A stretch of 64,000 nt of DNA from Mayfieldus profundus (GCA_038040325.1 JBBPIM010000002.1:1-64000), one strand, 5' to 3'; numbered from the stretch's first letter, positions 1 to 8,102 are shown. The notes: generated by a model not told the origin, from the letters alone. Translations and numbers: made by a program.

Positions 1-1126
1 TCGTGATGCCCTTGCCGAGCGAGATGTAGCCGACGATCGGGTCGCCGGGCACCGGCCGGCAGCACTTGGCCAGGCGGAGCATCACGTCGTCGATGCCCTC
101 GACCTTGATGCCGTAGCTGGACGATGAGCCTGTGGGCTTGGGCGTCTCCTTCTTCTGCTCGAGGAGCTCGGCGGTCGAGCCCGGCTCGTCGACGGCCGAC
201 TCGCCGCGGGAGAAGCCCATCTCGCGGATCACGTCCGCGAGCAGCGGCGAGCCGGCGATCTTCTGCGGCGGCAGGCCCTGCCGCTTGAGGTTCTCGGCCA
301 GGATCTCGCGGCCGGTTCGCTCGGGGTCCTCGCGCCGCTCGCGCTTGAACCAGGCGCGGATCTTGGACTGCGCCCGCGTGGTCTTCACGAGCGCGAGCCA
401 GTCCCGCGAGGCGGCGCCGACGCAGCGGTGGCCGACGTCGGTGTGGATCGCGTAGGCGAAGTCGAGCGGGGTGGCGCCCGTGGCGAGCGACTTGACCTCG
501 CCCTTGGGCGTGAAGACGAAGACGTCGTCCTCGAAGAGGTCGGCCTTGAGCGTCTCGGCGAACTCCTGCGGGTCTTGGAGGTCCTTCTGCCAGTCGAGCA
601 GGTGACTCAGCCACTCGACCTTGTCCTCGACCCGCTTGCCGTCCTTGTAGAGCCAGTGGGCGGCCACGCCGTACTCGGCGGTGCGGTGCATGTCCTGGGT
701 GCGGATCTGGATCTCGAGCGGCCTGCCCTCGGGCCCGATCACGGTGGTGTGGAGGGCCTGCTAGCCATTGAACTTGGGCATCGCGACGAAATCCTTGAAG
801 CGCCCGGGCAGCGGCTTCCAGAGCGAGTGGATGATCCCGATCGCGCCGTAGCAGTCCTTGACCGACTCGACCAGCACCCTCATGGCGGTCAGGTCGTAGA
901 TCTCGGTGAACTCGCGCCCCTTCTTCGTCATCTTCGAATAGATCGAGTAGAAGTGCTTGGCGCGGCCGGAGATATCGGAGTTGATGCCGACGGCGTCGAG
1001 CTCCTTGGTGAGGTAGGTGCCCGCCCGCGACACGAAGTCCTCGCGCTCCTCGCGCTGCTGGGACACCAGCCCCCTGATCTCCTTGTACTTGCGCGGGTGG
1101 AGCGTTGCGAAGGCGAGGTCCTCGAG
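1..1126 (-). pseudogene. relA: Decayed RelA/SpoT (p)ppGpp synthetase copy, cut by the left window edge
   Basis: Read on the minus strand, the segment gives clear Rel sequence: the end of the hydrolase domain (LEDLAFATLHPRKYKEI), the synthetase domain (YDLTAMRVLVESVKDCYGAIG, GRFKDFVAMPKFN), then TGS-domain sequence and KTTRAQSKIRAWFKRE. Three lesions are visible. The N-terminal HD half is missing: an in-frame stop at 1142-1144 precedes the first homologous codon near 1126. The conserved MPKFNMYQ motif reads MPKFNG-stop-Q, with TAG at 761-763. The TGS domain jumps from HTDVGHRCVGA straight to SRDWLALVKTT, losing roughly 35 residues. The frame is otherwise open from 760 to 1. The start at GTG 1066 would give only a 101-residue fragment. 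I infer a second, non-functional rel gene, with an intact copy expected elsewhere in the genome. Confidence 0.85.
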
Positions 1127-1316
1127 TCGAGCCGGACCTTGTCAGCGTGATTGGCGAAGGCGCCTTGCGTGGTCACGTCCTCGGTCCTGTCTATCAGCCG
1201 CGCTCGAGCGGGGGCCCCTAAAGCGCGGTGGTCAGGGCACTTATTCGCACGGCCCAAAGAGAAAACGAGGCCATATCGAGGCCACGAGCCGCCGCCGCCA
1301 CTGACCCCAAACACAA

Positions 1317-1342
1317 GAAAGGGCCGCCTTAGCAGCCCTTTC
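1317..1342. terminator. Terminator-like hairpin
   Basis: GAAAGGGC pairs perfectly with GCCCTTTC across a 10-nt loop and is followed by CT. The layout (hairpin, TTTCCT, a short gap, then TAGC) matches the hairpins at 3837 and 8103, the latter lying directly beyond a tRNA 3' end. Confidence 0.55.
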
Positions 1343-1347
1343 CTGAG

Positions 1348-1373
1348 TAGCCCTAACGGGACGGCTTTCGAAC
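1348..1373. repeat. 26-bp direct repeat, left copy
   Basis: This copy is identical base for base to 2687-2712, and the flanks diverge sharply on both sides. On the minus strand the sequence includes GTTCGAA, the core of a tRNA T-loop, but it does not fold into a proper T-arm, so a tRNA origin is only a guess. The two copies bracket the SnoaL-like gene and the HNH/recombinase-like gene, a layout expected of target-site or attachment-site duplications. Confidence 0.75.
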
Positions 1374-1517
1374 TCCGAGCTGGCGACCCGACTCACGAAA
1401 CTGGCTGGTCGACTTCGGGAGTCCCGCTGAATCGGCACTGCTCCGGCTTACCAAACCCACGGGTCCCTACTGGGCTTCCGTTCTTCGCGCAAAGGAGGCG
1501 TGGTTAGACTCGGCCCA

Positions 1518-1859
1518 ATGGCCGCCGATCGCAAGCAGATCGTTCGCGATTCCTATGCCGCCTTCGCGACCGGCGACCGAAGCTTCTTCGAAGAGCGTCT
1601 CAGCGACGACTTCCTCTTCTCCGCCCCTCCGGATCCGAAGCTCGATCGCGACGGCTTCTTCGAGCGGTGCTGGCCCGGGGCGGGGCGAGCCCAAGGCTTC
1701 GATTTCGTTCGGCTGATCGAGTCCGGCGACGAGGTGGTCGTCACCTACGAGAGCGACGTCTCCGGCGGCGGCAGGGGACGGAACACCGAGGTCATCACCT
1801 TCGACGACGAGGACAAGATCGCCCGCACGGAGGTCTACTTCGGCTGGAATCTGGAGTAG
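1518..1859 (+). CDS. SnoaL-like / nuclear transport factor 2-like protein
   Basis: This 113-residue protein fills a single NTF2-like (SnoaL/DUF4440) domain. It begins with the typical amphipathic helix (RKQIVRDSYAAFATGD), followed by FFEERLSDDFLF and a C-terminal strand ending in RTEVYFGWNLE. Family members form a conical alpha-plus-beta fold used as small isomerases, ketosteroid-type enzymes or ligand binders; nothing here fixes a substrate. I chose ATG 1518, since the alternative GTG at 1500 sits only 1 nt after the AAAGGAGG box. It lies inside the 26-bp direct-repeat interval, convergent with the HNH-like gene. The protein is soluble and probably cytoplasmic. Confidence 0.8.
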   Translation: MAADRKQIVRDSYAAFATGDRSFFEERLSDDFLFSAPPDPKLDRDGFFERCWPGAGRAQGFDFVRLIESGDEVVVTYESDVSGGGRGRNTEVITFDDEDKIARTEVYFGWNLE

Positions 1860-1905
1860 GCGCCCGCTGCTTCTCGCGCGAAGCAGCAGTGTTTCTACGG
1901 CCGGC

Positions 1906-2349
1906 CTAGGACACGTAGGCCTTGCGCACCATCGCGGCCGTCCATCGGTTCGTACCGTGGGCCGGCGGGACACGCTTTCTGTTCAGGGTCTCGGCGATCT
2001 CGGCGAGGGACTTGCCTTTCGCGAGCAGCGTCCGGATCTGCGTCCGCCATCCATAGTCCCGGTTGTTGCACCAGGTGTGGGACAGTCGAACGTTCTCGGG
2101 GACGAGCTGCCCGCCGGCCGACTTAAGGATCGGGTAGTGGTCGGGCGAGGGCGCCCACTTCTTGCGTGGCGTCGTGACCTCATCGAACGCGGCGCGCCCC
2201 TTGTGGTGGTAGCACTGCGGCATCTCGCACTTCACGGCGAGGAGCTGGCCGCGCTCGGCCATCTGCACGAGGACACCTTTCACACCGAGCCTGCGGAGCT
2301 CGTCCGCGACCGACCTATCCGCGCCGCCGCCTGGTGCTGTCGTCGCCAT
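1906..2349 (-). CDS. Small HNH-like protein with recombinase-like C-terminal helix-turn-helix
   Basis: The 147-residue product has a CEMPQCYHH zinc-binding pair near residue 50. The stretch DHYPILKSAGGQLVPENVRL is followed shortly by SHTWCNNRDYG, which together match the pattern of an HNH nuclease core (DH...P...GG...N.rl.H..CN). The C-terminal stretch AEIAETLNRKRVPPAHG, then W and a last helix, resembles the DNA-binding tail of large serine recombinases. The start ATG 2349 is preceded by AGGAAGGG. The open frame continues upstream to 2643, but that part looks like random high-GC translation. No catalytic recombinase domain is present. It could be an HNH nuclease or a regulator with a zinc fold. 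It lies between the two 26-bp direct repeats, which hints at mobility. Confidence 0.65.
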   Translation of the reverse strand: MATTAPGGGADRSVADELRRLGVKGVLVQMAERGQLLAVKCEMPQCYHHKGRAAFDEVTTPRKKWAPSPDHYPILKSAGGQLVPENVRLSHTWCNNRDYGWRTQIRTLLAKGKSLAEIAETLNRKRVPPAHGTNRWTAAMVRKAYVS

Positions 2350-2882
2350 CGAGTCACCCTTCCTCGTGTAGCCGCCCAATCGAGCCTCGTGCATACGTCG
2401 CGCAGAGCGGTGCTTCCGCGGCTGACGACGTCGCCTCCCAAGCCTTCGCCCGTCCATTATCCCGCAGGCGATCCCAATCGGAATGTCGCTCTCGTCGACG
2501 TAGCTACTGCTTTCGCGTGAGAGCAACAGCGCACTCCGAGCGTCAGGCGACGAGCCTCTCGCTGCTCCTGACGAAGAGCAATACGGGCGGGCCATGCCGC
2601 GAAGCTGCGTTCGAATGTGGTGGTTTAACCCTTCGGGCGTCAAGTCCGAAGAATGCCCGCAGTTGACGCGCGTTTCAACTTACGAATAGCCCTAACGGGA
2701 CGGCTTTCGAACCCAGAACTCGTCGACAGAATCGCCGGGCTCGTGAAGTGGACGCGGCCATAGGCTTCCGGCCATGTTTGGAAGCCTGAAGCTGGAGAAT
2801 TTCCGGGGACGAGAGGCCTGCTCGAGCAGGCCCGGAAGATCATGACCTTCGGACTGCTTGCCGACGACCAGCGGCTTCGGCC
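2350..2882. other. Gene-free stretch containing the right 26-bp repeat
   Basis: Besides the right copy of the 26-bp repeat at 2687-2712, I see no supported gene here. Minus-strand frames are open but carry no recognisable motif. The stretch before 2883 reads GLLEQARKIMTFGLLADDQ in one plus frame, which ends in a stop and matches nothing I recognise. Confidence 0.45.
2687..2712. repeat. 26-bp direct repeat, right copy
   Basis: This is an exact match to 1348-1373 in the same orientation, 1339 bp away. The preceding ACGAATAGC also occurs at 3868-3876, just before the block that resembles the initiator tRNA 3' end. Confidence 0.75.
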
Positions 2883-3815
2883 TTGATCGAACGGGTCGAA
2901 ACAGTCGGTGACGACTACGCAGCGCCGGCCGCTCCCGGCTGGCGTGGGCGCGATTGGAGTGATTCCGTTCGCCGAGTCGAAATCGCCGGAAGTCAGCTCA
3001 ACCTCTGCGATGTCGGCTTGGGTACCGAGGCGTGTGTGCTGGTCCACGGGATGGGCGGGCGCTGGCAGCACTGGCTCGAGACCATCCCTTTCCTCTCGCA
3101 GCACCGCCGAGTCGTCGCCCTCGACCTGCCCGGGTTCGGTCGCTCTGAGCCTCCCAAGCAACGTCCAAGCGCCCAGCACTTTGCCGATTGCGTCGCCGAG
3201 CTCTGCGGCGCGCTAAATATCGGGCGCGCGGTCCTGTTCGGCCACTCTATGGGTGGGCCGATCGCGCTTCAGTTTGCCAGTCGGCATCCCGATCTCGCCG
3301 AGGCGATCGTCCTTGTCGCCGGACCAGTGTTCAGCTTCAGCCGAGTCCTGAGCGTCAGGCGAGCCCCAGAGGTCGCGCGGCGGCGGCCCATGGTGGCGGC
3401 CGCCATCGCGACCGGAGTGATCACCGCCGGCCTACCGACACCAGGGTTCGTGCGCCATGCGATTGCTACACGACCAAACCTGCGCCGCCTCGCGCTCTGG
3501 CCCTGCGTCAAAGCCCCCGAACTCCTCCCCTCTGAGACTGCGGAGCTGCTCGTGGGAGGAGCGGGGGCTCCGGGTGTCTTTCCGACGGCTCGCGCCATTG
3601 GAAGGAGTGAACCTCTCGACACCCTCGATCAGGTCACCTGTCCCATACTCTCCATCAACGGCGAAGACGACCTCATCGTCCCGCCAGAGGACGTCGAGCG
3701 CTTCGCCGAAATCCGTCCAGACGCTGAGGTCGTCCTCATCGAAGGCGTCGGCCACATGCTCATGCTCGAACGACCTGCAGCGTTCAACCGGATCGCCGCT
3801 CGCGCGATCGTCTAG
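2883..3815 (+). CDS. Alpha/beta-hydrolase fold protein
   Basis: The protein has 310 residues and a complete alpha/beta-hydrolase layout. The oxyanion loop is HGMGG (55-59), followed by LDLPGFGRSEP. The nucleophile elbow GHSMGG (120-125) places the catalytic Ser at 122. The acid lies in NGEDDLIVPP (259-268) and the His in GVGHMLML (His291). A cap domain lies around residues 150-245. There is no signal peptide or lipobox, so it is probably cytoplasmic. The substrate is unknown; relatives include esterases, haloperoxidase-like and C-C hydrolases. The start is TTG 2883 and lacks a good Shine-Dalgarno sequence, so the true start may be further in, up to about residue 30. A strong hairpin terminator follows at 3837. 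Confidence 0.88.
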   Translation: MIERVETVGDDYAAPAAPGWRGRDWSDSVRRVEIAGSQLNLCDVGLGTEACVLVHGMGGRWQHWLETIPFLSQHRRVVALDLPGFGRSEPPKQRPSAQHFADCVAELCGALNIGRAVLFGHSMGGPIALQFASRHPDLAEAIVLVAGPVFSFSRVLSVRRAPEVARRRPMVAAAIATGVITAGLPTPGFVRHAIATRPNLRRLALWPCVKAPELLPSETAELLVGGAGAPGVFPTARAIGRSEPLDTLDQVTCPILSINGEDDLIVPPEDVERFAEIRPDAEVVLIEGVGHMLMLERPAAFNRIAARAIV

Positions 3816-3836
3816 AGCCGGGCTGGCGAGAGGACA

Positions 3837-3860
3837 GAAAGCCCGCAACGGCGGGCTTTC
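3837..3860. terminator. Intrinsic terminator hairpin after the hydrolase gene
   Basis: A perfect 10-bp stem, GAAAGCCCGC/GCGGGCTTTC, with a 4-nt loop is followed by CT. Stem and following bases are identical to the hairpin at 8103-8126 downstream of tRNA-fMet; only the loop differs. Confidence 0.8.
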
Positions 3861-3871
3861 CTGGGACACGA

Positions 3872-3882
3872 ATAGCGGGGGC
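3872..3882. repeat. 11-bp match to the 3' end of the initiator tRNA gene
   Basis: ATAGCGGGGGC here equals 8132-8142, which covers the discriminator, the acceptor 3' strand and the first T-stem base of tRNA-fMet. It follows an identical terminator stem at almost the same spacing, so the whole 3837-3882 block looks like a partial duplicate of the tRNA 3' region. Confidence 0.5.
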
Positions 3883-4018
3883 CCGATATGTCTCTCCGAG
3901 CGACGCACGGAGGATCGTGGAGAGGCGTCGCTGGCCCGCGAAGCTAGTGGCCTGACTAACCTCGCTGCCGGGCTCCCCCCGGTGGCCCCACAAGGGGGCA
4001 AGCTAGCTTTCAGGCTGG

Positions 4019-5896
4019 ATGCACGACATCGCCGAGTTCCTCAAAGCGCACGATCCGTTCAGCGGACTCGACGAGGAGGCCCTGGAGCGGCTCGCCGAGC
4101 GGGTCGAGGTCGAGTTCTTCGCCGCCGGCACGGTCATCTTCAAGCCGGGGGAGCGACCCCAGACCAAGGTGCGAGTGGTGCGCCGGGGGGCGGTCGAGCT
4201 GGTGGACCGCGGTCGGGTTGTGGACCTGCTCGGGGAGGGCGAGCTGTTCGGCCATCCCTCGATGCTGTCCGGGCTGCCGACGGGCTTCGAGGCTCGCGCC
4301 CGCGAGGACTCGCTCTGCTACGTGCTCGCCGCCCGCGATGTGCTTCCGCTGCTCGCTCGGCCCGCCAGCCTCCCCTATCTCGCCCGATCGCTGCTCAGCC
4401 GCCGCAAGCCGGGGACCGCGGACGAAGCCGACGTCGCCAGCGCGGAAGTGGCGCAACAGCCGGCGCGGGCTTTGATTCGCAGGCAGCCGGTGATCTGCAG
4501 GCCTGAGATCCCGCTGCGCGAGGCCGCCGAGCGCATGGTCGAGGAGGGCGTGAGCTCGGTGCTGGTGCGCGGCGATGATGGGATGCTGGGGATCATCACC
4601 GACAGCGATCTGCGCTCACGCGTGGTGGTCGGTGGCGTGCCGGTTGACGCACCGGTGAGTGAGGTGATGACCGCGCCGATCGTCACAGTCGGGGCCGAGC
4701 AGACCGGCGCGGATGTGATGCTGGCGATGCTCGACAACGACGTTCGCCACGTGCCTGTCCTCTCGCCGCGGTCCGAGGTGCTCGGGGTGATCGTCGGGAT
4801 CGACCTGGTGGCCGCGGAGGCGCACACCCCCTTCGTCCTCCGCCGTGCGATCGCCGAGGCGAAGACGAAGGAGGACCTGCGGGACGCGGCAGGTCGCCTG
4901 CATTCGACCGTGGTCGCCCTCCACCACGCCGATCTCGCCTCCGCCCACATCAGCCAGGTGATCTCGGTGGTGGGAGACGCACTGATCCGGCGGATGATCG
5001 AGCTCGCGATCGAGTCGAAGGGACCGCCGCCGGCCGAGTTTTCCTGGCTTTCGCTGGGCAGCCACGGCAGGCGCGAGCCGGTGCCCAGCTCGGACGTTGA
5101 CTCGGGAATGTCCTGGAGGGAACCCCCGGGTGCCGATCCAATCGAGTCCGACTCCAGTCGCGCGACGGCTGCGCAGACCACCACCGACTACATGCAGGCG
5201 GTTGCGGTCGAGGTCGCGGATTGCCTCAGGGTCGTCGGCTGGCGGATCGATCCCCATGGCGTCACCGCGGCCGAGGAGTTCTCCTCCAGCTCGATCGGTG
5301 AGTGGCGAGCGGCGATCGAGCGCTGGCTCTCGCATCCAGAGGACAACAAGGTCTTGATTGCGACCTCGATCCTGCTCGATGGCCGCACCGTCCATGGGCC
5401 CGAGGAGCTGAACCCCAGGTCCTTCTTCTATGACTCGCGGCACCGGCCAACCCTGCTGCGCTGGCTGCTGCGGCTGGCGCTGTCGGCGAAGCCGCCCACC
5501 GGCTTTATGCGCGACATCGTGGTGGAGCATTCGGGCGAGCACCGGGGAACGCTGGACATCAAGCACGGCGGGCTGCTGCCGATTGTCGATCTTGCGCGCT
5601 ACGGGGCCCTCAAGGCGGATGCCAAGGTAACGCCGACGGTCGAGCGGCTGCGCGCCGCGGGTGAGGCGGGAGCGCTCGACGAGGCGCACGCCCGGACGCT
5701 GCGTGAGGCCTACGGTCTATTCGCCGCCCTCCGTCTGGAGCACCAGGTGAACCAGCTCGAGCAAGGCGTCGAGCCCGACGACCACCTCGATCCGAAGCAG
5801 CTCAACTCTCTCACCCGCCGCTATCTGCGCGATGGGTTCCGAGAAGTCGCCGCCGTTCAGAAGTCCCTCGCCGGCGAGCTCACCTGGACCACATGA
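4019..5896 (+). CDS. cNMP-binding / CBS-pair / DUF294 nucleotidyltransferase-like protein
   Basis: This 625-residue soluble protein has four parts: a cyclic-nucleotide-binding-like barrel (about 5-130), two CBS domains (about 157-265), a DUF294 nucleotidyltransferase domain with GSHGRREP (347-354) and the DVD metal pair (359, 361), and the DUF294 C-terminal helical domain (about 450-620). The DUF294 core is related to GlnD and other NT-fold enzymes, but no substrate is established. The CBS pair probably senses adenine nucleotides, and the barrel may bind a cyclic nucleotide; a nucleotide cyclase gene lies at 12.9 kb. The stop overlaps the ATG of the DnaQ-like exonuclease as ATGA, so the two are translationally coupled. 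This pairing is also common in Proteobacteria. No strong Shine-Dalgarno sequence precedes ATG 4019. Confidence 0.9.
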   Translation: MHDIAEFLKAHDPFSGLDEEALERLAERVEVEFFAAGTVIFKPGERPQTKVRVVRRGAVELVDRGRVVDLLGEGELFGHPSMLSGLPTGFEARAREDSLCYVLAARDVLPLLARPASLPYLARSLLSRRKPGTADEADVASAEVAQQPARALIRRQPVICRPEIPLREAAERMVEEGVSSVLVRGDDGMLGIITDSDLRSRVVVGGVPVDAPVSEVMTAPIVTVGAEQTGADVMLAMLDNDVRHVPVLSPRSEVLGVIVGIDLVAAEAHTPFVLRRAIAEAKTKEDLRDAAGRLHSTVVALHHADLASAHISQVISVVGDALIRRMIELAIESKGPPPAEFSWLSLGSHGRREPVPSSDVDSGMSWREPPGADPIESDSSRATAAQTTTDYMQAVAVEVADCLRVVGWRIDPHGVTAAEEFSSSSIGEWRAAIERWLSHPEDNKVLIATSILLDGRTVHGPEELNPRSFFYDSRHRPTLLRWLLRLALSAKPPTGFMRDIVVEHSGEHRGTLDIKHGGLLPIVDLARYGALKADAKVTPTVERLRAAGEAGALDEAHARTLREAYGLFAALRLEHQVNQLEQGVEPDDHLDPKQLNSLTRRYLRDGFREVAAVQKSLAGELTWTT

Positions 5897-6657
5897 TGTC
5901 GGGTGCGGCCAGGCCTTCGTGGACGGGGCACGAGGCGTCGGCGCAGGGCCCCAACTCGCCCAGCGCCCGCGCGTACACCGATGCGCCCCTGCCGCCCCCG
6001 TCCACGCCCTGGCGCGAGGCGACGTTCAGCGTCATCGACCTGGAGACAACCGGGCTCGATCCAACCGACGACGAGATCATCTCCTACGCAACGGTGACTG
6101 TTGCGGACGGGCGGGTGAGCCTTGCCGACGCGCGCTATCAGCCGATCAGTCCGCGTCACATGCCTGGCGGCGAGACGATTCGCATCCACGGGCTGCGCGA
6201 GAGCGACCTTGCCGATGCCCCTCCGCTCTCCGAGGCCTTGGACGGGCTTCTCGAAGCAATCACCGGCCGGGCGCTGGTCGCCCACGTCGCCGTTGTCGAG
6301 ACGGCCTTCCTGACTGAGGCGCTGGCCAGCCGAGGGCTGGAGTTGCGCAATCCGATCGTCGACACCGCGGCACTGGCTCTCGGATTCCGACGCCGGCGCG
6401 GCCAGCCGCCTCCCCTGCGCGAGCCGATCGGCCTCTCGGAGCTCGCCCGCGCGCTCGGCCTCCCTGTCCACCGCCCCCATCACGCCGACGGCGACGCGTT
6501 GACGACGGCCCAGGTCTTCCTCGCCCTGGCCACTCATCTGGATGCATTCGAGCCCCAGACCGTTGGGTCGATGCAGCGCCTGGGCTCACGGGCGCAGCGC
6601 CGGCCGCTGCTGCGGGGGGCGCTTCGCCGCATTGAAGCCAGGCTGCGGCAGAGCTAG
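5893..6657 (+). CDS. DnaQ-like DEDDh 3'-5' exonuclease
   Basis: The 254-residue product has an exonuclease domain starting near residue 44. Motif I is VIDLETTG (Asp49, Glu51) and motif III is HHADGDA, giving the His and Asp of the DEDDh class. Motif II reads VAHVAVVETAFL: Asn is replaced by Val and the metal-binding Asp by Glu, unlike the usual AHNAxFD. The protein may therefore be a weakened or altered nuclease. The first 40 residues are Pro/Ala-rich and probably disordered. The start overlaps the previous stop by 4 nt, so it is made with the CBS-DUF294 protein and probably works with it rather than in the polymerase III holoenzyme. Confidence 0.85.
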   Translation: MMSGAARPSWTGHEASAQGPNSPSARAYTDAPLPPPSTPWREATFSVIDLETTGLDPTDDEIISYATVTVADGRVSLADARYQPISPRHMPGGETIRIHGLRESDLADAPPLSEALDGLLEAITGRALVAHVAVVETAFLTEALASRGLELRNPIVDTAALALGFRRRRGQPPPLREPIGLSELARALGLPVHRPHHADGDALTTAQVFLALATHLDAFEPQTVGSMQRLGSRAQRRPLLRGALRRIEARLRQS

Positions 6658-6922
6658 GACTTCGCTCGGCTCAGCTGGGGAACGCTGCGCGGAGCCGGCG
6701 CGTGCTGTGAAGGCGCCAGGTCGTCCCCAGGGTCAGCGCGCTCAGGGGGCCGAGGAGTCCGGGCTTGAAGTCGAAGCTGCGGTGTAGTCGACAGCTTGAC
6801 GTCACCGCTCGGGATTGCCCTGCAGCTGGTAGCGCTTCTGCTTCTCGTGGTCCTGGTCCGGCTGGACTGGGCGGACACCTCGAGCGCAAACGCGGGAATC
6901 CCAGGCGGAAAGGAGCCTCGAT

Positions 6923-7102
6923 CTAGGTAGCGATCGGCACGGCAATGGCCAGGTAGACGGCGATCGACAGCAGGTCCTGGATCACCGTTGCCAGGGGTCC
7001 CGACCCAAACGCAGGGTCATAGCCGAGTCGCTGGAAAGCCGTCGGAAGGGTCATCGCCACGAGTGTGGCAATCGAGCAGCTGGCAAATAGAGCTAGGGCG
7101 AC
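6923..7102 (-). pseudogene. mgtE: C-terminal remnant of a MgtE-type magnesium transporter
   Basis: The minus-strand frame reads ALALFASCSIATLVAMTLPT, then AFQRLGYDPAFGSGPLATVI, then QDLLSIAVYLAIAVPI and a stop at 6923. This is the last two membrane helices of MgtE, including the conserved rlGyDPAfaSgPl..t..D segment that lines the magnesium pore. Everything upstream is gone: the fragment begins immediately after the stop codon of the 7103-7642 gene, in the same frame. It has no start codon of its own. About 60 of the roughly 450 residues survive. Confidence 0.75.
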
Positions 7103-7642
7103 TCACTCGCGTGCCAGGTCGCGCTCACGCGGCGAGGCGAAGTGCGACAGCAGCCCGCGCGTGAGGAGGAAGAGCCCAATGCCGATCAGGATCAACGCGA
7201 CCCCGACGACGATCGCGAAGCTCGCGACACTCTCTGCGAAGTAGGAGGTGTTGAGAGCGGTCGTCAGCGCGGTGGAGGTGATCCAAATCTCGCGCTCGGG
7301 GTTGTCTATCGCCTTCCCGCTTGCCAGCGCCTGGTCGGCCTCCTCCTCGGGTACGGGCTTGCCGCTGTCCTTAAACACCGCTCGCGGCATCTCGGCGTAA
7401 TTTAGCCCGCCCGTCGCCTCGAGCGTGTGTTTCCGGATCACGTCCGCAAACGCGGTCGCCTCATCTCCCGTATCAACCTCCTGGTTGGGGATCGAGGAGT
7501 CAGGTGTGCCCACAATGTGCTCTTGCGCTAGCCGGTCGCGAACGTCGCCGCGACCGACGAACCCGATGACGATCATCGCCAAGCCGAGCAGAACGAGAAT
7601 CGTGCTCGCCACGTAACCTCCCAAGCGCAAGGGCTTGCTCAT
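7103..7642 (-). CDS. Two-helix membrane protein of the actinobacterial family often mislabelled LigA
   Basis: The 179-residue protein has one N-terminal transmembrane helix (ILVLLGLAMIVIGFVG, about 15-30) and one C-terminal helix (FAIVVGVALILIGIGLFLL). Between them lies an extracytoplasmic loop of about 110 residues containing the family motif ADVIRKHTLEATGGLNYAEM. Similar proteins are widespread in actinobacteria and are sometimes wrongly annotated as aromatic ring-opening dioxygenase LigA; the function is unknown. The ATG at 7642 follows GGAGAAACG. The gene ends right where the mgtE remnant begins, so its own end may have been set by that rearrangement, although its length is normal for the family. 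Confidence 0.75.
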   Translation of the reverse strand: MSKPLRLGGYVASTILVLLGLAMIVIGFVGRGDVRDRLAQEHIVGTPDSSIPNQEVDTGDEATAFADVIRKHTLEATGGLNYAEMPRAVFKDSGKPVPEEEADQALASGKAIDNPEREIWITSTALTTALNTSYFAESVASFAIVVGVALILIGIGLFLLTRGLLSHFASPRERDLARE

Positions 7643-8102
7643 CGTTTCTCCTTTTGGGTCGCTCGAACCTTCGTCGACCGCCGGACGGCGGTCCTGGGGT
7701 CGAGACTACCGCGGAGATGCGAGCTGCAAAGCCACGCATCCAAGACCTCGCGGACGGGCGCGGCGACTCTTCCATCGCGCGTCGCCGAAATATCGATCGG
7801 CGGCCCATATGTCTCCGACCGATAAGTCCGCCTTATGGCCACCGTCCCGCGGCGTAGTGGCCGGCGAGGCAATCATCCAGGCGCCAGGCTTAGCTGCTGC
7901 CCTGGAGTGACCTGCTCATTTAGCCACGGCAACGCCTGAACCAAGAATTCGATGTCTGCGCGATCGTCGCGGTCTCGCCGTGCTTCTGATGCTGAGTGGT
8001 GCGGTCGCCCTTGGAGTTGTCTGGGCCGTGAGCGCTCTAGCTTGAGGAATTGATGCCCAATTGATGCCCGCCCGGTGGTAGGGCTGATCGGCCTCCAATA
8101 AA
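7643..8102. other. Gene-free stretch of about 460 bp
   Basis: I see no recognisable gene. One minus-strand frame ends in WLNEQVTPGQQLSLAPG (stop at 7873) but matches no known family and has no clear start. The stretch closes with the terminator hairpin of the initiator tRNA. Confidence 0.45.

Larger units (their letters stand above)
1127..1517. other. Gene-free stretch with one hairpin and one copy of a 26-bp repeat
   Basis: No convincing gene lies between the broken rel copy and the SnoaL-like gene. The stretch contains a terminator-like hairpin (1317-1342), the left copy of a 26-bp direct repeat (1348-1373) and a strong AAAGGAGG Shine-Dalgarno sequence at 1491-1498. The last is only 1 nt from a GTG at 1500 but 19 nt from the ATG chosen for the next gene. 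Confidence 0.5.

Noticed and set aside
1348..1373. Possible tRNA gene, because GTTCGAA and a following stem-like sequence appear on the minus strand
   Set aside because: No 5-bp T-stem forms around the loop, and no anticodon or D-arm can be found on either side; only the direct-repeat status is supported.
7103..7642. Aromatic ring-opening dioxygenase LigA
   Set aside because: This common database label is not supported: the protein is a two-helix membrane protein without dioxygenase metal ligands.
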